Source: Gammaproteobacteria bacterium
GTDB taxonomy: Bacteria; Pseudomonadota; Gammaproteobacteria; Competibacterales; Competibacteraceae
DNA length: 64,000 bases
Direction: 5' to 3'
Assembly: GCA_020846135.1 (NCBI GenBank)
Contig: JADLEK010000044.1
Span: 62,001-126,000 of the forward strand
Numbering within the stretch: position 1 is the stretch's first letter; every line of letters begins with the position of its first letter. The notes under the pieces are model-generated. The model made no database searches, had not been told where the DNA came from, and saw only the letters and a list, made by a program, of their open reading frames with translations. Shown here one piece after another: positions 1 through 8,128 of the stretch. The translations under genes were made by a program, and so were the position numbers.

Positions 1-1
1 C

Positions 2-670
2 GAGGCTGACGCCGATCTCAGCCGCGTCGTGATGGCTCGCCCGGATCGTCTTCACCTCCCGGCCTTGCGCGAGCTGAACGAATTACGGCAGCGGAATCTG
101 CTACGGCGCTGGCTGCGGCGGTTGAATCTGCCGGTCCCCGACGCCCGGCAATTGGCGCACCTGCTCCACGATGCGCTGACCGCCGGACGCGACCGACAAC
201 CCTGGACCCGCTGGCCCGGCGGCGAAGTCCGGCGTTATCGCGATGCGCTGTACGCCTTGCCGCCGCTTCCCGCGCATGATCCCGGTCGGTCATTTGTCTG
301 GCGACCGCTTGCTGGCCAGTGGCCGCCGCTGGACTTGCCCGGCATTGGTCGTTTGCAGTGGCGGGAAACAGTGGGCGCGGGTTTGAGCGCTGCGGCGCTG
401 GTTGAGGCGACGCTGACCGTTCGGTTTCGTCAGGGCGGCGAACGGTTCCAGCCGGTCGGTCGCTGCCACAGCCAAGAGTTGAAAAAGCTGTTGCAGGAAG
501 CCGGCATTCCACTGTGGGAACGGGAACGGTTGCCGTTGCTGTATCGAGAGGAGAGGTTGCTGGCGGTTGTGGGTTTGGGTGTGGCCGTCGAATTGGCCGT
601 TGCGCCCGATAAGTTAGGTTGGCAGCCGGTTTTAGCGCCGCTGCCGGCGACCGAAATGGCTGCCGAATAG
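2..670 (+). CDS. tilS: tRNA(Ile)-lysidine synthetase, C-terminal part (5' cut by window)
   Basis: TilS makes lysidine at C34 of tRNA-Ile(CAU) so that it reads AUA. Only the C-terminal part is here: the frame is open to the window edge, so the internal GTG/ATG at 29-34 is not the start. The end of the protein has the typical TilS C-terminal domain pattern, with a LLQEAGIPLWERERLPLLY-like stretch followed by a hydrophobic AVVGLGVAVEL strand. The catalytic PP-loop ATPase domain would lie upstream of the window. It ends 9 bp from the stop of the convergent hemN. Confidence rests on the C-terminal motif alone. Confidence 0.85.
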   Translation, partial: EADADLSRVVMARPDRLHLPALRELNELRQRNLLRRWLRRLNLPVPDARQLAHLLHDALTAGRDRQPWTRWPGGEVRRYRDALYALPPLPAHDPGRSFVWRPLAGQWPPLDLPGIGRLQWRETVGAGLSAAALVEATLTVRFRQGGERFQPVGRCHSQELKKLLQEAGIPLWERERLPLLYREERLLAVVGLGVAVELAVAPDKLGWQPVLAPLPATEMAAE

Positions 671-679
671 CGGTGTTCT

Positions 680-2062
680 TTAAATCACCCGCGAAAACCG
701 CTGCTGTTTTTGTTCGCGCAAATAGCGATCAAACGCCATGCAGATATTACGGATCAGCAATCGACCCGGCGGCAAGACCTGAATCCGAGCGGCATCCACG
801 GTTAATAAGCCATCCGCTTGCATATCTGCCAATTCCGCTAGTTCCGTTGCAAAATAATCGTTGAACCGGATATTGAATAGCTGATCAATCGCGGCGAATT
901 CCAGAGTGAAATGACAAATCAGCGCGGTAATCACCGCCCGCCGCAACCGATCATCGGCATCCAGCCGCACTCCGCGAAACACCGCCAGTTTTCCCTCGTT
1001 AATCCGGGCGTAATACTCTTCCAGCGTTTTCAAGTTCTGGCTATAGCTATCGCCGACCATGCTGATTGAGGTCGCGCCCAGGCCAATCAAGTCACAGTCA
1101 GCGTGAGTGCTGTAGCCCTGAAAATTGCGATACAACGTCCCGGCCTGCTGCGCCAAGGTTAATTCATCTTCGGGTTTGGCGAAATGATCCATGCCGATGT
1201 AGACATAGCCGGCAGTGGTCAATTGCTCAATCACGGTTTTCAGAATCTCCAGTTTGACCGCCGGCGAGGGCAGAGCGCTGGCGTCAATCTGGCGCTGGGT
1301 TTTAAATAATTCCGGCAAATGGGCGTAATTGAAAACCGAAATCCGGTCAGGATGCTGGGCCACGATTTCATCCACGGTGCGGCTGAAGCTGGCGACGCTT
1401 TGCCGGGGCAGGCCGTAAATTAAATCCACGCTAATCGATTTGAAACCCTCGGATCGGGCAGCCTCCATAACCTTCAACGTGATCTCGCGCGACTGAATCC
1501 GATTCACCGCTTTCTGCACGTCTGGATCAAAATCCTGCACGCCCAGACTCAGCCGGTTAAAACCCAGTTCGCGTAATAGCCCAACCGTACCTTCATCGGT
1601 TTCTCGTGGATCAACTTCAATCGAGTATTCGCCCCGGTCGCCGTCCAGTAGTCGAAAATGCTCGCCGGTAACCCGCATTAACTCACACATTTCCGCGGCA
1701 CTGACAAACGTCGGGGTGCCGCCGCCCCAATGCAATTGCGTGACGGGTCGGGAGTGATCAAACAAAGCGCCCTGCAACGCCATTTCCTGATGCAGATGAT
1801 CGAGATAAGGCGCAGTGTGCCGACGATTCTTGGTGATAATCTTGTTGCAGGCGCAGTAAAAGCAGACCGTGTCGCAGAATGGAATGTGCAGATACAACGA
1901 CAAGGGTTTGCCGGTCGTATTACCGGCCTCAGCCTCTTGCCGATAATCCGCCTCGCCGAAACCGTCATGGAACTGTACGGCAGTCGGGTACGAGGTATAG
2001 CGTGGGCCGGCTTTGTCGTACTTGCCGATCAGCGCCGGATCGAAAATCAGGGTGGTGTCCAT
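680..2062 (-). CDS. hemN: oxygen-independent coproporphyrinogen III oxidase
   Basis: Radical SAM enzyme that converts coproporphyrinogen III to protoporphyrinogen IX without oxygen, in cytoplasmic heme synthesis. At 460 residues it matches the E. coli enzyme (about 457). The iron-sulfur cysteines are C63, C67 and C70 in HIPFCDTVCFYCAC, with the fourth characteristic cysteine at 72. The GGGTPTF motif follows. The N-terminal KYDKAGPRYTSYPTAVQF is the HemN-specific segment, which separates it from HemW. It lies tail-to-tail with tilS and 19 bp downstream of prmB on the same strand. Confidence 0.96.
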   Translation of the reverse strand: MDTTLIFDPALIGKYDKAGPRYTSYPTAVQFHDGFGEADYRQEAEAGNTTGKPLSLYLHIPFCDTVCFYCACNKIITKNRRHTAPYLDHLHQEMALQGALFDHSRPVTQLHWGGGTPTFVSAAEMCELMRVTGEHFRLLDGDRGEYSIEVDPRETDEGTVGLLRELGFNRLSLGVQDFDPDVQKAVNRIQSREITLKVMEAARSEGFKSISVDLIYGLPRQSVASFSRTVDEIVAQHPDRISVFNYAHLPELFKTQRQIDASALPSPAVKLEILKTVIEQLTTAGYVYIGMDHFAKPEDELTLAQQAGTLYRNFQGYSTHADCDLIGLGATSISMVGDSYSQNLKTLEEYYARINEGKLAVFRGVRLDADDRLRRAVITALICHFTLEFAAIDQLFNIRFNDYFATELAELADMQADGLLTVDAARIQVLPPGRLLIRNICMAFDRYLREQKQQRFSRVI

Positions 2063-2081
2063 GTTGCCGATCTCGCAAGGC

Positions 2082-2987
2082 TCACAAGCGGCGGACTTGT
2101 GCGGCGTTCAGCAGAAATACGCCCTGCCCGCCACGCTCGAATTCCAGCCAGGTAAATGGCACCTCCGGGAGTGCCTCGCAGAGCGCGTACTGGGCATCCC
2201 CGACCTCGACAATCAACAATCCGTCGCGTTTCAGGTAATCGGTGGCCTCGCGCAGAATCTCCGCCACCACATCCAGCCCCTCTTCGCCAGCCACCAGTCC
2301 CAGCCGGGGTTCGTGCTGGTATTCATCGGGCAGAGTGGCCAATTCGGCCAGACTGACGTAAGGCGGGTTGCTGATAACCAGGTCGTAGCGGCGGCCCTTC
2401 AGCGCCGAAAACAGATCAGACTGGATGACTTCAACCTGATCCTCCAGACCGTGATTGGCGACATTGCGCCGCGCCACCTCCAGCGCCTCGGCGGAAACAT
2501 CGGCCAGATCGACCTGCGCATCGGGAAAGGCATAGGCGCAGGCGATGCCGATGCAGCCGCTGCCGGTTCCCAGGTCGAGAATGCGCTCGACCTTGCGGCT
2601 GTCCGGCAACCACGGGGAGAAATGGCGCTCGATCAGCTCGGCCAGCGGCGAGCGCGGCACCAGCACCCGTTCATCGACATAGAACGGCAAGCCCATGAAC
2701 CAGGCGCGGTTGGTCAGATAGGCGGCGGGCTTGCGCTCGGTGATCCGCCGCTCCAGCAGGTGCAAGGCCGCTTGCTGTTCGGGCGGGGTCAGGCGGCCTT
2801 GCAAGTACTCGGTATGCAAATCCGGGGGTAAATGCAGCGCGTGCAATACCAGCGCCGCCGCTTCGTCAATGGCGTTGTCAACGCCGTGGCCGAAGTGCAG
2901 GCCCGCCTCGTTCATCCGGCTGGCCCCCCAGCGGATCAGGTCGCGGATGGTGCGCAGATAAGGCAGAAGGGCGTCGTAGTTGGTCAT
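2082..2987 (-). CDS. prmB: 50S ribosomal protein uL3 glutamine methyltransferase
   Basis: N5-glutamine methyltransferase that modifies the Gln of the GGQ-like site in ribosomal protein L3. The 301-residue protein starts at the ATG at 2987 (MTNYDALLPYL). An upstream in-frame ATG at 3125 would run through fabI and the repeat between the genes, so it is rejected. SAM-binding motif DLGTGSGCIG and the catalytic NPPYV motif are present, and the all-alpha N-terminal domain (residues 1-90) looks like PrmB rather than PrmC. It sits between fabI and hemN on the same strand, 46 bp after fabI. Confidence 0.92.
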   Translation of the reverse strand: MTNYDALLPYLRTIRDLIRWGASRMNEAGLHFGHGVDNAIDEAAALVLHALHLPPDLHTEYLQGRLTPPEQQAALHLLERRITERKPAAYLTNRAWFMGLPFYVDERVLVPRSPLAELIERHFSPWLPDSRKVERILDLGTGSGCIGIACAYAFPDAQVDLADVSAEALEVARRNVANHGLEDQVEVIQSDLFSALKGRRYDLVISNPPYVSLAELATLPDEYQHEPRLGLVAGEEGLDVVAEILREATDYLKRDGLLIVEVGDAQYALCEALPEVPFTWLEFERGGQGVFLLNAAQVRRL

Positions 2988-3033
2988 CAGGATCGGGGAT
3001 CGTGGATCGGAAATTGGGAATCGCGGATCGGGT
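2988..3033. repeat. imperfect heptamer repeat between fabI and prmB
   Basis: The 46-bp gap between the fabI stop and the prmB start consists almost wholly of imperfect copies of a 7-8 base unit like CGATCCN on the minus strand (CGATCC, GCGATTCC, CGATCC, ACGATCC, CCGATCC). It holds no recognisable Shine-Dalgarno sequence for prmB. Copy number may vary between strains. Confidence 0.6.
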
Positions 3034-3864
3034 TCAACCGCCCATGATGTTGTAGCCGCCGTCCATGTACAGCACTTCACCGGTGACGATGCTGGCGAAA
3101 TCGCAGGCCAGCGCGGCGGTGGCAAGCCCCACCTGATCCGGCGTCACCAGCGAATGGGTCGGAGCGCGCTCCCGGGTGCGATCCAGTAATTCATCGAAGC
3201 GGTCGATGCCCGATGCGGCGCGAGTCATGACCGGTCCCGGCGAAACAATGTTGATCCGGATGCCCTTCGGCCCCAGTTCAGCGGCCATGTATTTGGCGGC
3301 GGTTTCCAGCGCCGACTTGGCGGTACCCATAATCCCGTAGTGTGGCACCACTTTTTCGCCGCCAAAGTAGCTGAGGGTAAACGCGGCCCCGCCTTCCTTC
3401 TCCAGCAACGGTTCGGCCAGATGCACCATGCGGATGAACGACCAGGCCGACACTTCCATCGTCGACAGGAACCCGCTCAGCGAGCAGTCGGTGACCCGGC
3501 CATGCAAGTCTTCGCGGGGACTGAAAGCGATAGAGTGCAACAGAATGTTCAGCTTGCCCCAGTGGTTTTCGAGGGCCTCGAACACTGCCTCGACCTGGCC
3601 GGGTTCGCGCACATCGCAGGGCAGATAGAGTTCCGGCGGCACGTCCAAAGCATCGGCCAGAATCTGGGTATAGGGGCGAGTCTTCTCATTCAGATACGTC
3701 ATCGCCACTTCGGCCCCGAACGCGCGGAAGGCGCGGGCGCAGCCATAGGCGATGGAATCCTTGTTGGCGACGCCGACCACCAGCGCCTTCTTGCCAGCCA
3801 GCGGCAGATTCGGGGGACTCATGGGTTGCAGGGCGGGATCATTCGGATCAATCAGAGCGGCCAT
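3034..3864 (-). CDS. fabI: enoyl-[acyl-carrier-protein] reductase I (NADH)
   Basis: Catalyses the last reduction of each cycle of type II fatty acid synthesis, trans-2-enoyl-ACP to acyl-ACP, in the cytoplasm. It is 276 residues long, about 14 more than E. coli FabI because of an N-terminal extension. The divergent-SDR glycine motif is VVGVANKDSIAYG, and the active site is the FabI-type Y-x6-K in PHYGIMGTAK, preceded by the SYFGGEKVV segment. The ATG at 3864 has a good AAAGGA site 6-7 bases upstream; a second Met at residue 15 could be the start of the core fold. Divergent from psd. Confidence 0.95.
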   Translation of the reverse strand: MAALIDPNDPALQPMSPPNLPLAGKKALVVGVANKDSIAYGCARAFRAFGAEVAMTYLNEKTRPYTQILADALDVPPELYLPCDVREPGQVEAVFEALENHWGKLNILLHSIAFSPREDLHGRVTDCSLSGFLSTMEVSAWSFIRMVHLAEPLLEKEGGAAFTLSYFGGEKVVPHYGIMGTAKSALETAAKYMAAELGPKGIRINIVSPGPVMTRAASGIDRFDELLDRTRERAPTHSLVTPDQVGLATAALACDFASIVTGEVLYMDGGYNIMGG

Positions 3865-3983
3865 GATGATTCCTTTGGAACAGGGCGGGGAATGGATGAC
3901 CGGGACATTCTACCGTTTCAGAGCCGGGGCGGGTATGCTTCCATGCTCTGATCGCCCGATCTTTTGCCGTTCTACCTTCCGCC

Positions 3984-4883
3984 ATGCGCCCAATTGCTAC
4001 TCCCGACATTCCAGTGTCATTGAAGGATCGTTTTCGCAATCTGCCGCAATACCTGTTGCCGCAACGCTTGCTGACCCGCCTGACCTACCGGTTGACCCGG
4101 GCGCAAACCCCGTGGCTTAAGAATCGGCTGATTCGCTGGTTCGCCGAGCATTACCAGGTCAGGCTGGCCGAGGCGCTGGAGCCGGATCTGCGAACCTATC
4201 CGGACTTCAATGCGTTTTTCACCCGCGCCCTCAAACCGGGAGTGCGGCCCATTGCGCCGGGGGACCGGGTAGCCTGCTGTCCAGCCGATGGTGTCATTAG
4301 CCAGATTGGCAAGGCCGAGGCCGATACCCTGCTGCAAGCGAAGGGGCGAAATTTCTCGCTGAAGGCGTTGCTGGGCGGCGATCCGGAGCGGGCCAAGCCG
4401 TTCCAGGGCGGGAGCTTCGCGACCTTGTACCTGTCGCCCCGCGACTATCACCGGATTCATCTACCGCTGGCCGGGCGTCTACAGGAGATGGTCCATATTC
4501 CCGGCAAGCTGTTCAGCGTTTCGCCATTGACCACGCGGATGGTTCCGGAATTATTCGCCCGCAATGAACGGGTGGTCACGCTGTTTGATACTCCGGCGGG
4601 GCCGATGGCGCTGGTGCTGGTGGGCGCGATCAATGTGGCCTCGATTGAGACCGTGTGGGCGGGCGCGATTACTCCGCCGCGGGGAACTTCAATCCGCCAC
4701 TGGAGTTATCCGGCCAATGGCGAGGGTGCGGTGCGGCTGGACAAGGGCGCGGAACTGGGTCGATTCAACATGGGTTCGACCGTGATTCTGCTGTTTGGCC
4801 CCAATGCGTTGCGCTGGGGAGCGGAATTGCGGGCCGGGGCCGCAGTGAAGATGGGCCAGCGGCTGGGGAAGGCTAAAGGCTAA
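3984..4883 (+). CDS. psd: phosphatidylserine decarboxylase proenzyme
   Basis: Inner-membrane-associated enzyme that decarboxylates phosphatidylserine to phosphatidylethanolamine. At 299 residues it fits the bacterial family. The self-cleavage site that makes the pyruvoyl cofactor is GST in GRFNMGSTVILLF; the usual LGST is MGST here, with the essential Gly-Ser pair kept. Other family blocks: the PADG motif (CCPADGVISQIG) with its Asp, and SPRDYHRIHLP with the catalytic His. Convergent with epmA, 27 bp apart. Confidence 0.95.
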   Translation: MRPIATPDIPVSLKDRFRNLPQYLLPQRLLTRLTYRLTRAQTPWLKNRLIRWFAEHYQVRLAEALEPDLRTYPDFNAFFTRALKPGVRPIAPGDRVACCPADGVISQIGKAEADTLLQAKGRNFSLKALLGGDPERAKPFQGGSFATLYLSPRDYHRIHLPLAGRLQEMVHIPGKLFSVSPLTTRMVPELFARNERVVTLFDTPAGPMALVLVGAINVASIETVWAGAITPPRGTSIRHWSYPANGEGAVRLDKGAELGRFNMGSTVILLFGPNALRWGAELRAGAAVKMGQRLGKAKG

Positions 4884-4910
4884 AGGCAGCCTTTCCGTCA
4901 ACGCCCGATT

Positions 4911-5924
4911 TCAAGCCCGCTCGAAGGAAAACGCCAGCGCCTCCGCCAGCGCCGTTTTCCCTGCCGCCAGCATGACCAGCCGGTCAAACCCCAAGGCTAC
5001 ACCGGCGCATTCCGGCAATCCTGCGTCCAGCGCCTCCAGTAAATGGTCATCGATCGGCATTTCCGGCCATCCCGCCGCCCGCCGTGCGGCATTCTCCGCT
5101 GCAAATCGGCGCTGCTGTTCGCCGGCATCGCCCAGTTCGTGGAAGCCGTTCGCCAGTTCAACCCCGTGCAGATACAGCTCAAACCGCTCGCCCACCGGCG
5201 GATCGCCAGGCCGCACCCGCGCCAGCGCCGCCTGCGAAACCGGGTAGTCGTAGACGAAGGTCAACCGTCCTTGACCCAGTTCCGGCTCGATGCCCAGATC
5301 CGGTTCAATACAATGAGTCAGCAGCAGATCCAGCCAGGGATCGAGGTTATCGACCGGCATCCCCGGCGGAATGGATACGTTTTGTGTTTTCGCTACCGCC
5401 GCCAGTTCCGCCACCGTTGCCCGGTGCGGGTCCAGACCGAGATGGCGCTGGAACATTTCTCGATAACTCAACCGTTCCGGTTCCGCCAATGACAATCGCC
5501 CGGCCAGTAATTCGGCAACGAGTTCGGCGACTTCACTCATCAGCCGATGATGGTCGAAACCGACCCGATACCATTCCAGCAGCGTGAATTCAGGATTGTG
5601 GCGACGCCCTGCTTCCCCATCGCGAAACACCCGGGCGATCTGGTAAATGCAACCGCTGCCCGCCGCCAGCAACCGCTTCATCGGGAATTCAGGCGAGGTG
5701 TGCAGATACAGCGTCTGGCCGTGGCGCGGCCCCGGTCCGGTGTAGTGGACCGCAAAACTGGCCAGGTGTGGATCGGGAATCGCTGCTGCCGACAGGGCCG
5801 GGGTTTCCACCTCCAGCACCTCGCGCTGGGCGAAAAACCCCCGGATTCGAGCCAGCAGTTCGGCTCGCAACCGCAGCGTGGCCCCATCCCCGCTGGGTCG
5901 CCAGGCCAGTGAATTGGCGTCCAC
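4911..5924 (-). CDS. epmA: EF-P beta-lysine ligase (EpmA/GenX/PoxA)
   Basis: Class II lysyl-tRNA-synthetase paralogue that attaches (R)-beta-lysine to the conserved lysine of elongation factor P. It is 337 residues long and lacks the anticodon-binding domain, as expected for the family. Motif 2 is FRDGEAGRRHNPEFTLLEWYR-like (residues about 100-120) and motif 3 is GVALGFDRLVML near the C-terminus. The efp gene lies 1.4 kb upstream on the same strand, with its modifiable lysine intact. The partner aminomutase EpmB is not in this window. The stop of the upstream frameshifted gene abuts this start with no gap. Confidence 0.93.
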   Translation of the reverse strand: MDANSLAWRPSGDGATLRLRAELLARIRGFFAQREVLEVETPALSAAAIPDPHLASFAVHYTGPGPRHGQTLYLHTSPEFPMKRLLAAGSGCIYQIARVFRDGEAGRRHNPEFTLLEWYRVGFDHHRLMSEVAELVAELLAGRLSLAEPERLSYREMFQRHLGLDPHRATVAELAAVAKTQNVSIPPGMPVDNLDPWLDLLLTHCIEPDLGIEPELGQGRLTFVYDYPVSQAALARVRPGDPPVGERFELYLHGVELANGFHELGDAGEQQRRFAAENAARRAAGWPEMPIDDHLLEALDAGLPECAGVALGFDRLVMLAAGKTALAEALAFSFERA

Positions 5925-7156
5925 TCAGATCGACTCGACCGCCCGGCAGACTTGGTTGCGGCCGTTGTGTTTAGCCGCGTACAAGGCAGTGTTGGCGCGC
6001 TGGATCAAATCCAGCAGGGTCTCCCGGAGTTGGCGAACCGCAGCGCCAATACTGACGGTCACCATTCGTTCCGCCATCGGCTCTTCAAAGAGGATCCGCG
6101 CGATCCGCGCCCACAGCCGTTCGGCAAACGAGCCGATCTGGGTGACAGCATCACCCACGACAAAAATGGCGAACGCCTCGTCCAGTTGCCGGTAGATCAC
6201 TTCCCGCTCTACCGCCACCTGTAGCGGCACGCTCATCTGATCGATAATCTGGCGCAATGCCTCGTTAGCAGCGACCGTCTCGGCCAGCTTCACGATCGTA
6301 ACCGCCTGCGCAGTGCCCTTGTCCGGCGAGAACAACGGCAACATCAGGGTCGGCGCCTGGTCGTCATCGTGCGCCAGCATGAATTCAGTCGCGCCCACTG
6401 TATTCATCTCGCTCCACTGCGTGCGATCCAGATCGAGAATCCGGGCGACCGGCGGCGGATCGGCCTCGATCCCGCGATAACGGTTTTCCGGGGAAACATG
6501 GAGTATCCGCTGATCATCGATCCGGGCATAGAACTGCTCAATGGCCCGCAGCGCATAGCCGAGAATCTCCCGGCTGGGCATTATAGTGTTCATAGCGCTC
6601 ATCCCGCGCTACCAGCGCAAACTCCGGGGTCAGCCCGCCGAAAATATCGCTGGAAAACAGCACCCGCGAGACGGGATCAAAGGTGCAAATCGCGCCGGGA
6701 AAGTGGGCGTAAGGGGTAAACACAAACTCCACCGTCCGATCCTGCAATGGCAATTGCCAGCGATGCTCCTCCACCAGCCAGAACGGTAGCCGCAAGCCGT
6801 AATGCTTGACCAGCATTTTGGTCCGCCAATGGGTCACCAAGACCGCGCCATCCCGACCGATCATTTGATCGATCAACGGCAGGGCGCCGGTAATATCAGG
6901 GGTCCTGATGGGGGCAAATAAAATAGCGGATGTGGTTGAACGGAATGATTTCTTCAATCTTGCGCAACGTATGGCGGAAGGTCGGCACCGAACCGGGATC
7001 GAGCAACACCGACTGATCGCCTTGCTCGATCAGGTAAACATGACATTGAAAAATATCGTCATCCTGCGCGTGCCCAACCCACCAGATTCGATCCGCGATC
7101 TCAATCGCATGATGGGTCTCGGCGAGGTTCAAATCGTCGATGGCGTAGCGAGGCAT
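5925..7156 (-). pseudogene. oxygen-binding di-iron (ODP) / degenerate GGDEF protein, broken by two frameshifts
   Basis: Three consecutive minus-strand frames read as one protein if single extra bases are removed. Start is ATG at 7156 with GGGGAG upstream. Part 1 (to about 6900) is a metallo-beta-lactamase-like ODP domain: DIFQCHVYLIEQGDQSVLLDP then CPHQDP. One extra base in the GGGG run at 6899-6902 shifts the frame; without it the text continues as HQDPDITGALPLID, the expected metal-ligand block. Part 2 continues to HFPGAICTF and SSDIFGG. A second extra A near 6580 breaks ERYEHY-MPSREILGYAL, a highly typical ODP segment. Part 3 ends in a partial GGDEF-like domain (MVTVSIGAAV, ANTALYAAKHNGRNQV), but the GGDEF signature is absent (about RQLDEAFAI). 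Either a recent pseudogene or two sequencing errors. Role inferred: oxygen/NO-responsive signalling. Confidence 0.7.
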
Positions 7157-7295
7157 TGCGGTCTCCCCATCAATTCCTGTGGCGCAAGGGTTGGGGTTAG
7201 CAAAGATTAAGCTTAGGCGAATCCGGCCAGGCGGATGCGCGGGCGCTATCGGATTTTTGGATCGATCTCCCGACAGCGCACACACTGAACTCCAG

Positions 7296-7865
7296 TTACT
7301 CTTTAACCCGGGAAACATATTCGCCGGTGCGGGTATCGACCTTGATCACCTCGCCGCTTTGCACGAACAGCGGCACCCGCACCACCGCCCCGGTATCCAG
7401 GGTTGCCGGTTTGCCGCCGCCACCCGAAGTGTCGCCGCGCAAGCCGGGATCGGTTTCGACGATGGTCATGATCACGAAAATTGGCGCGCTGACGCTCAAG
7501 GGGACGCCATTCCACAGCGTCACCTGGCAGATCGCTTCTTCTTTCAGCCATTTGGCCGCATCGCCCACCGCAGTGGCGTCAGCGGTCAGTTGTTCATAGC
7601 TTTGCGGATCCATGAAATGCCAGTGTTCGCCATCGTTGTAGAGATATTGCAGATCCACATCGACCACATCGGCGGCTTCGACCGTGTCGCCGGATTTGAA
7701 CGTGCGCTCGATGACTCGCCCGGTTTTCAGATTACGCACCCTGGCCCGGTTGAACGCCTGGCCCTTGCCGGGCTTGACGAACTCGTTGTCAACAATGACG
7801 TAGGGATCGCCATCCATCATGATTTTGAGTCCACCCTTGAATTCATTAGTGCTATACGTCGCCAT
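7296..7865 (-). CDS. efp: elongation factor P
   Basis: Rescues ribosomes stalled at polyproline stretches. The 189 residues match the standard three-domain EF-P. Lys34 in [10 protein letters not shown] is the position beta-lysylated by EpmA, which is encoded nearby, so the modified pathway is likely active. The C-terminal domain ends with the conserved [17 protein letters not shown]. Unlike many genomes where efp stands beside epmB, here it is separated from epmA by the broken ODP gene. Confidence 0.97.
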   Translation of the reverse strand: MATYSTNEFKGGLKIMMDGDPYVIVDNEFVKPGKGQAFNRARVRNLKTGRVIERTFKSGDTVEAADVVDVDLQYLYNDGEHWHFMDPQSYEQLTADATAVGDAAKWLKEEAICQVTLWNGVPLSVSAPIFVIMTIVETDPGLRGDTSGGGGKPATLDTGAVVRVPLFVQSGEVIKVDTRTGEYVSRVKE

Positions 7866-8128
7866 GCAAACCCGCCTTCCAGAGTGATTGAGCCATGAAA
7901 ACCAAGTATGATAGCCGGAAATGCTCGTTTCACGTCAGGCGCTGCAAAGCAGTGGTTTCCCGACCGGATGAAACCGACTGGAGCGTGGCTATCCTGATTA
8001 CAGCGTGCGCCGGCGATCGCCGGGGTAAACAGCCCGGAACTCAAAGAATCTTTTGGATCTTTTAGCATGGGTAAAACCTGGCGAACCGTTTCCTGTCGGA
8101 TTCCGGTCATCAGCAGAGGTTGGCAAGC

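Noticed and set aside
7866-8128. Possible GEMM c-di-GMP riboswitch before the FimX-like gene
   Set aside because: A GCAAAGCAGTGG-like string occurs, but the paired receptor motif and closing helices are missing.
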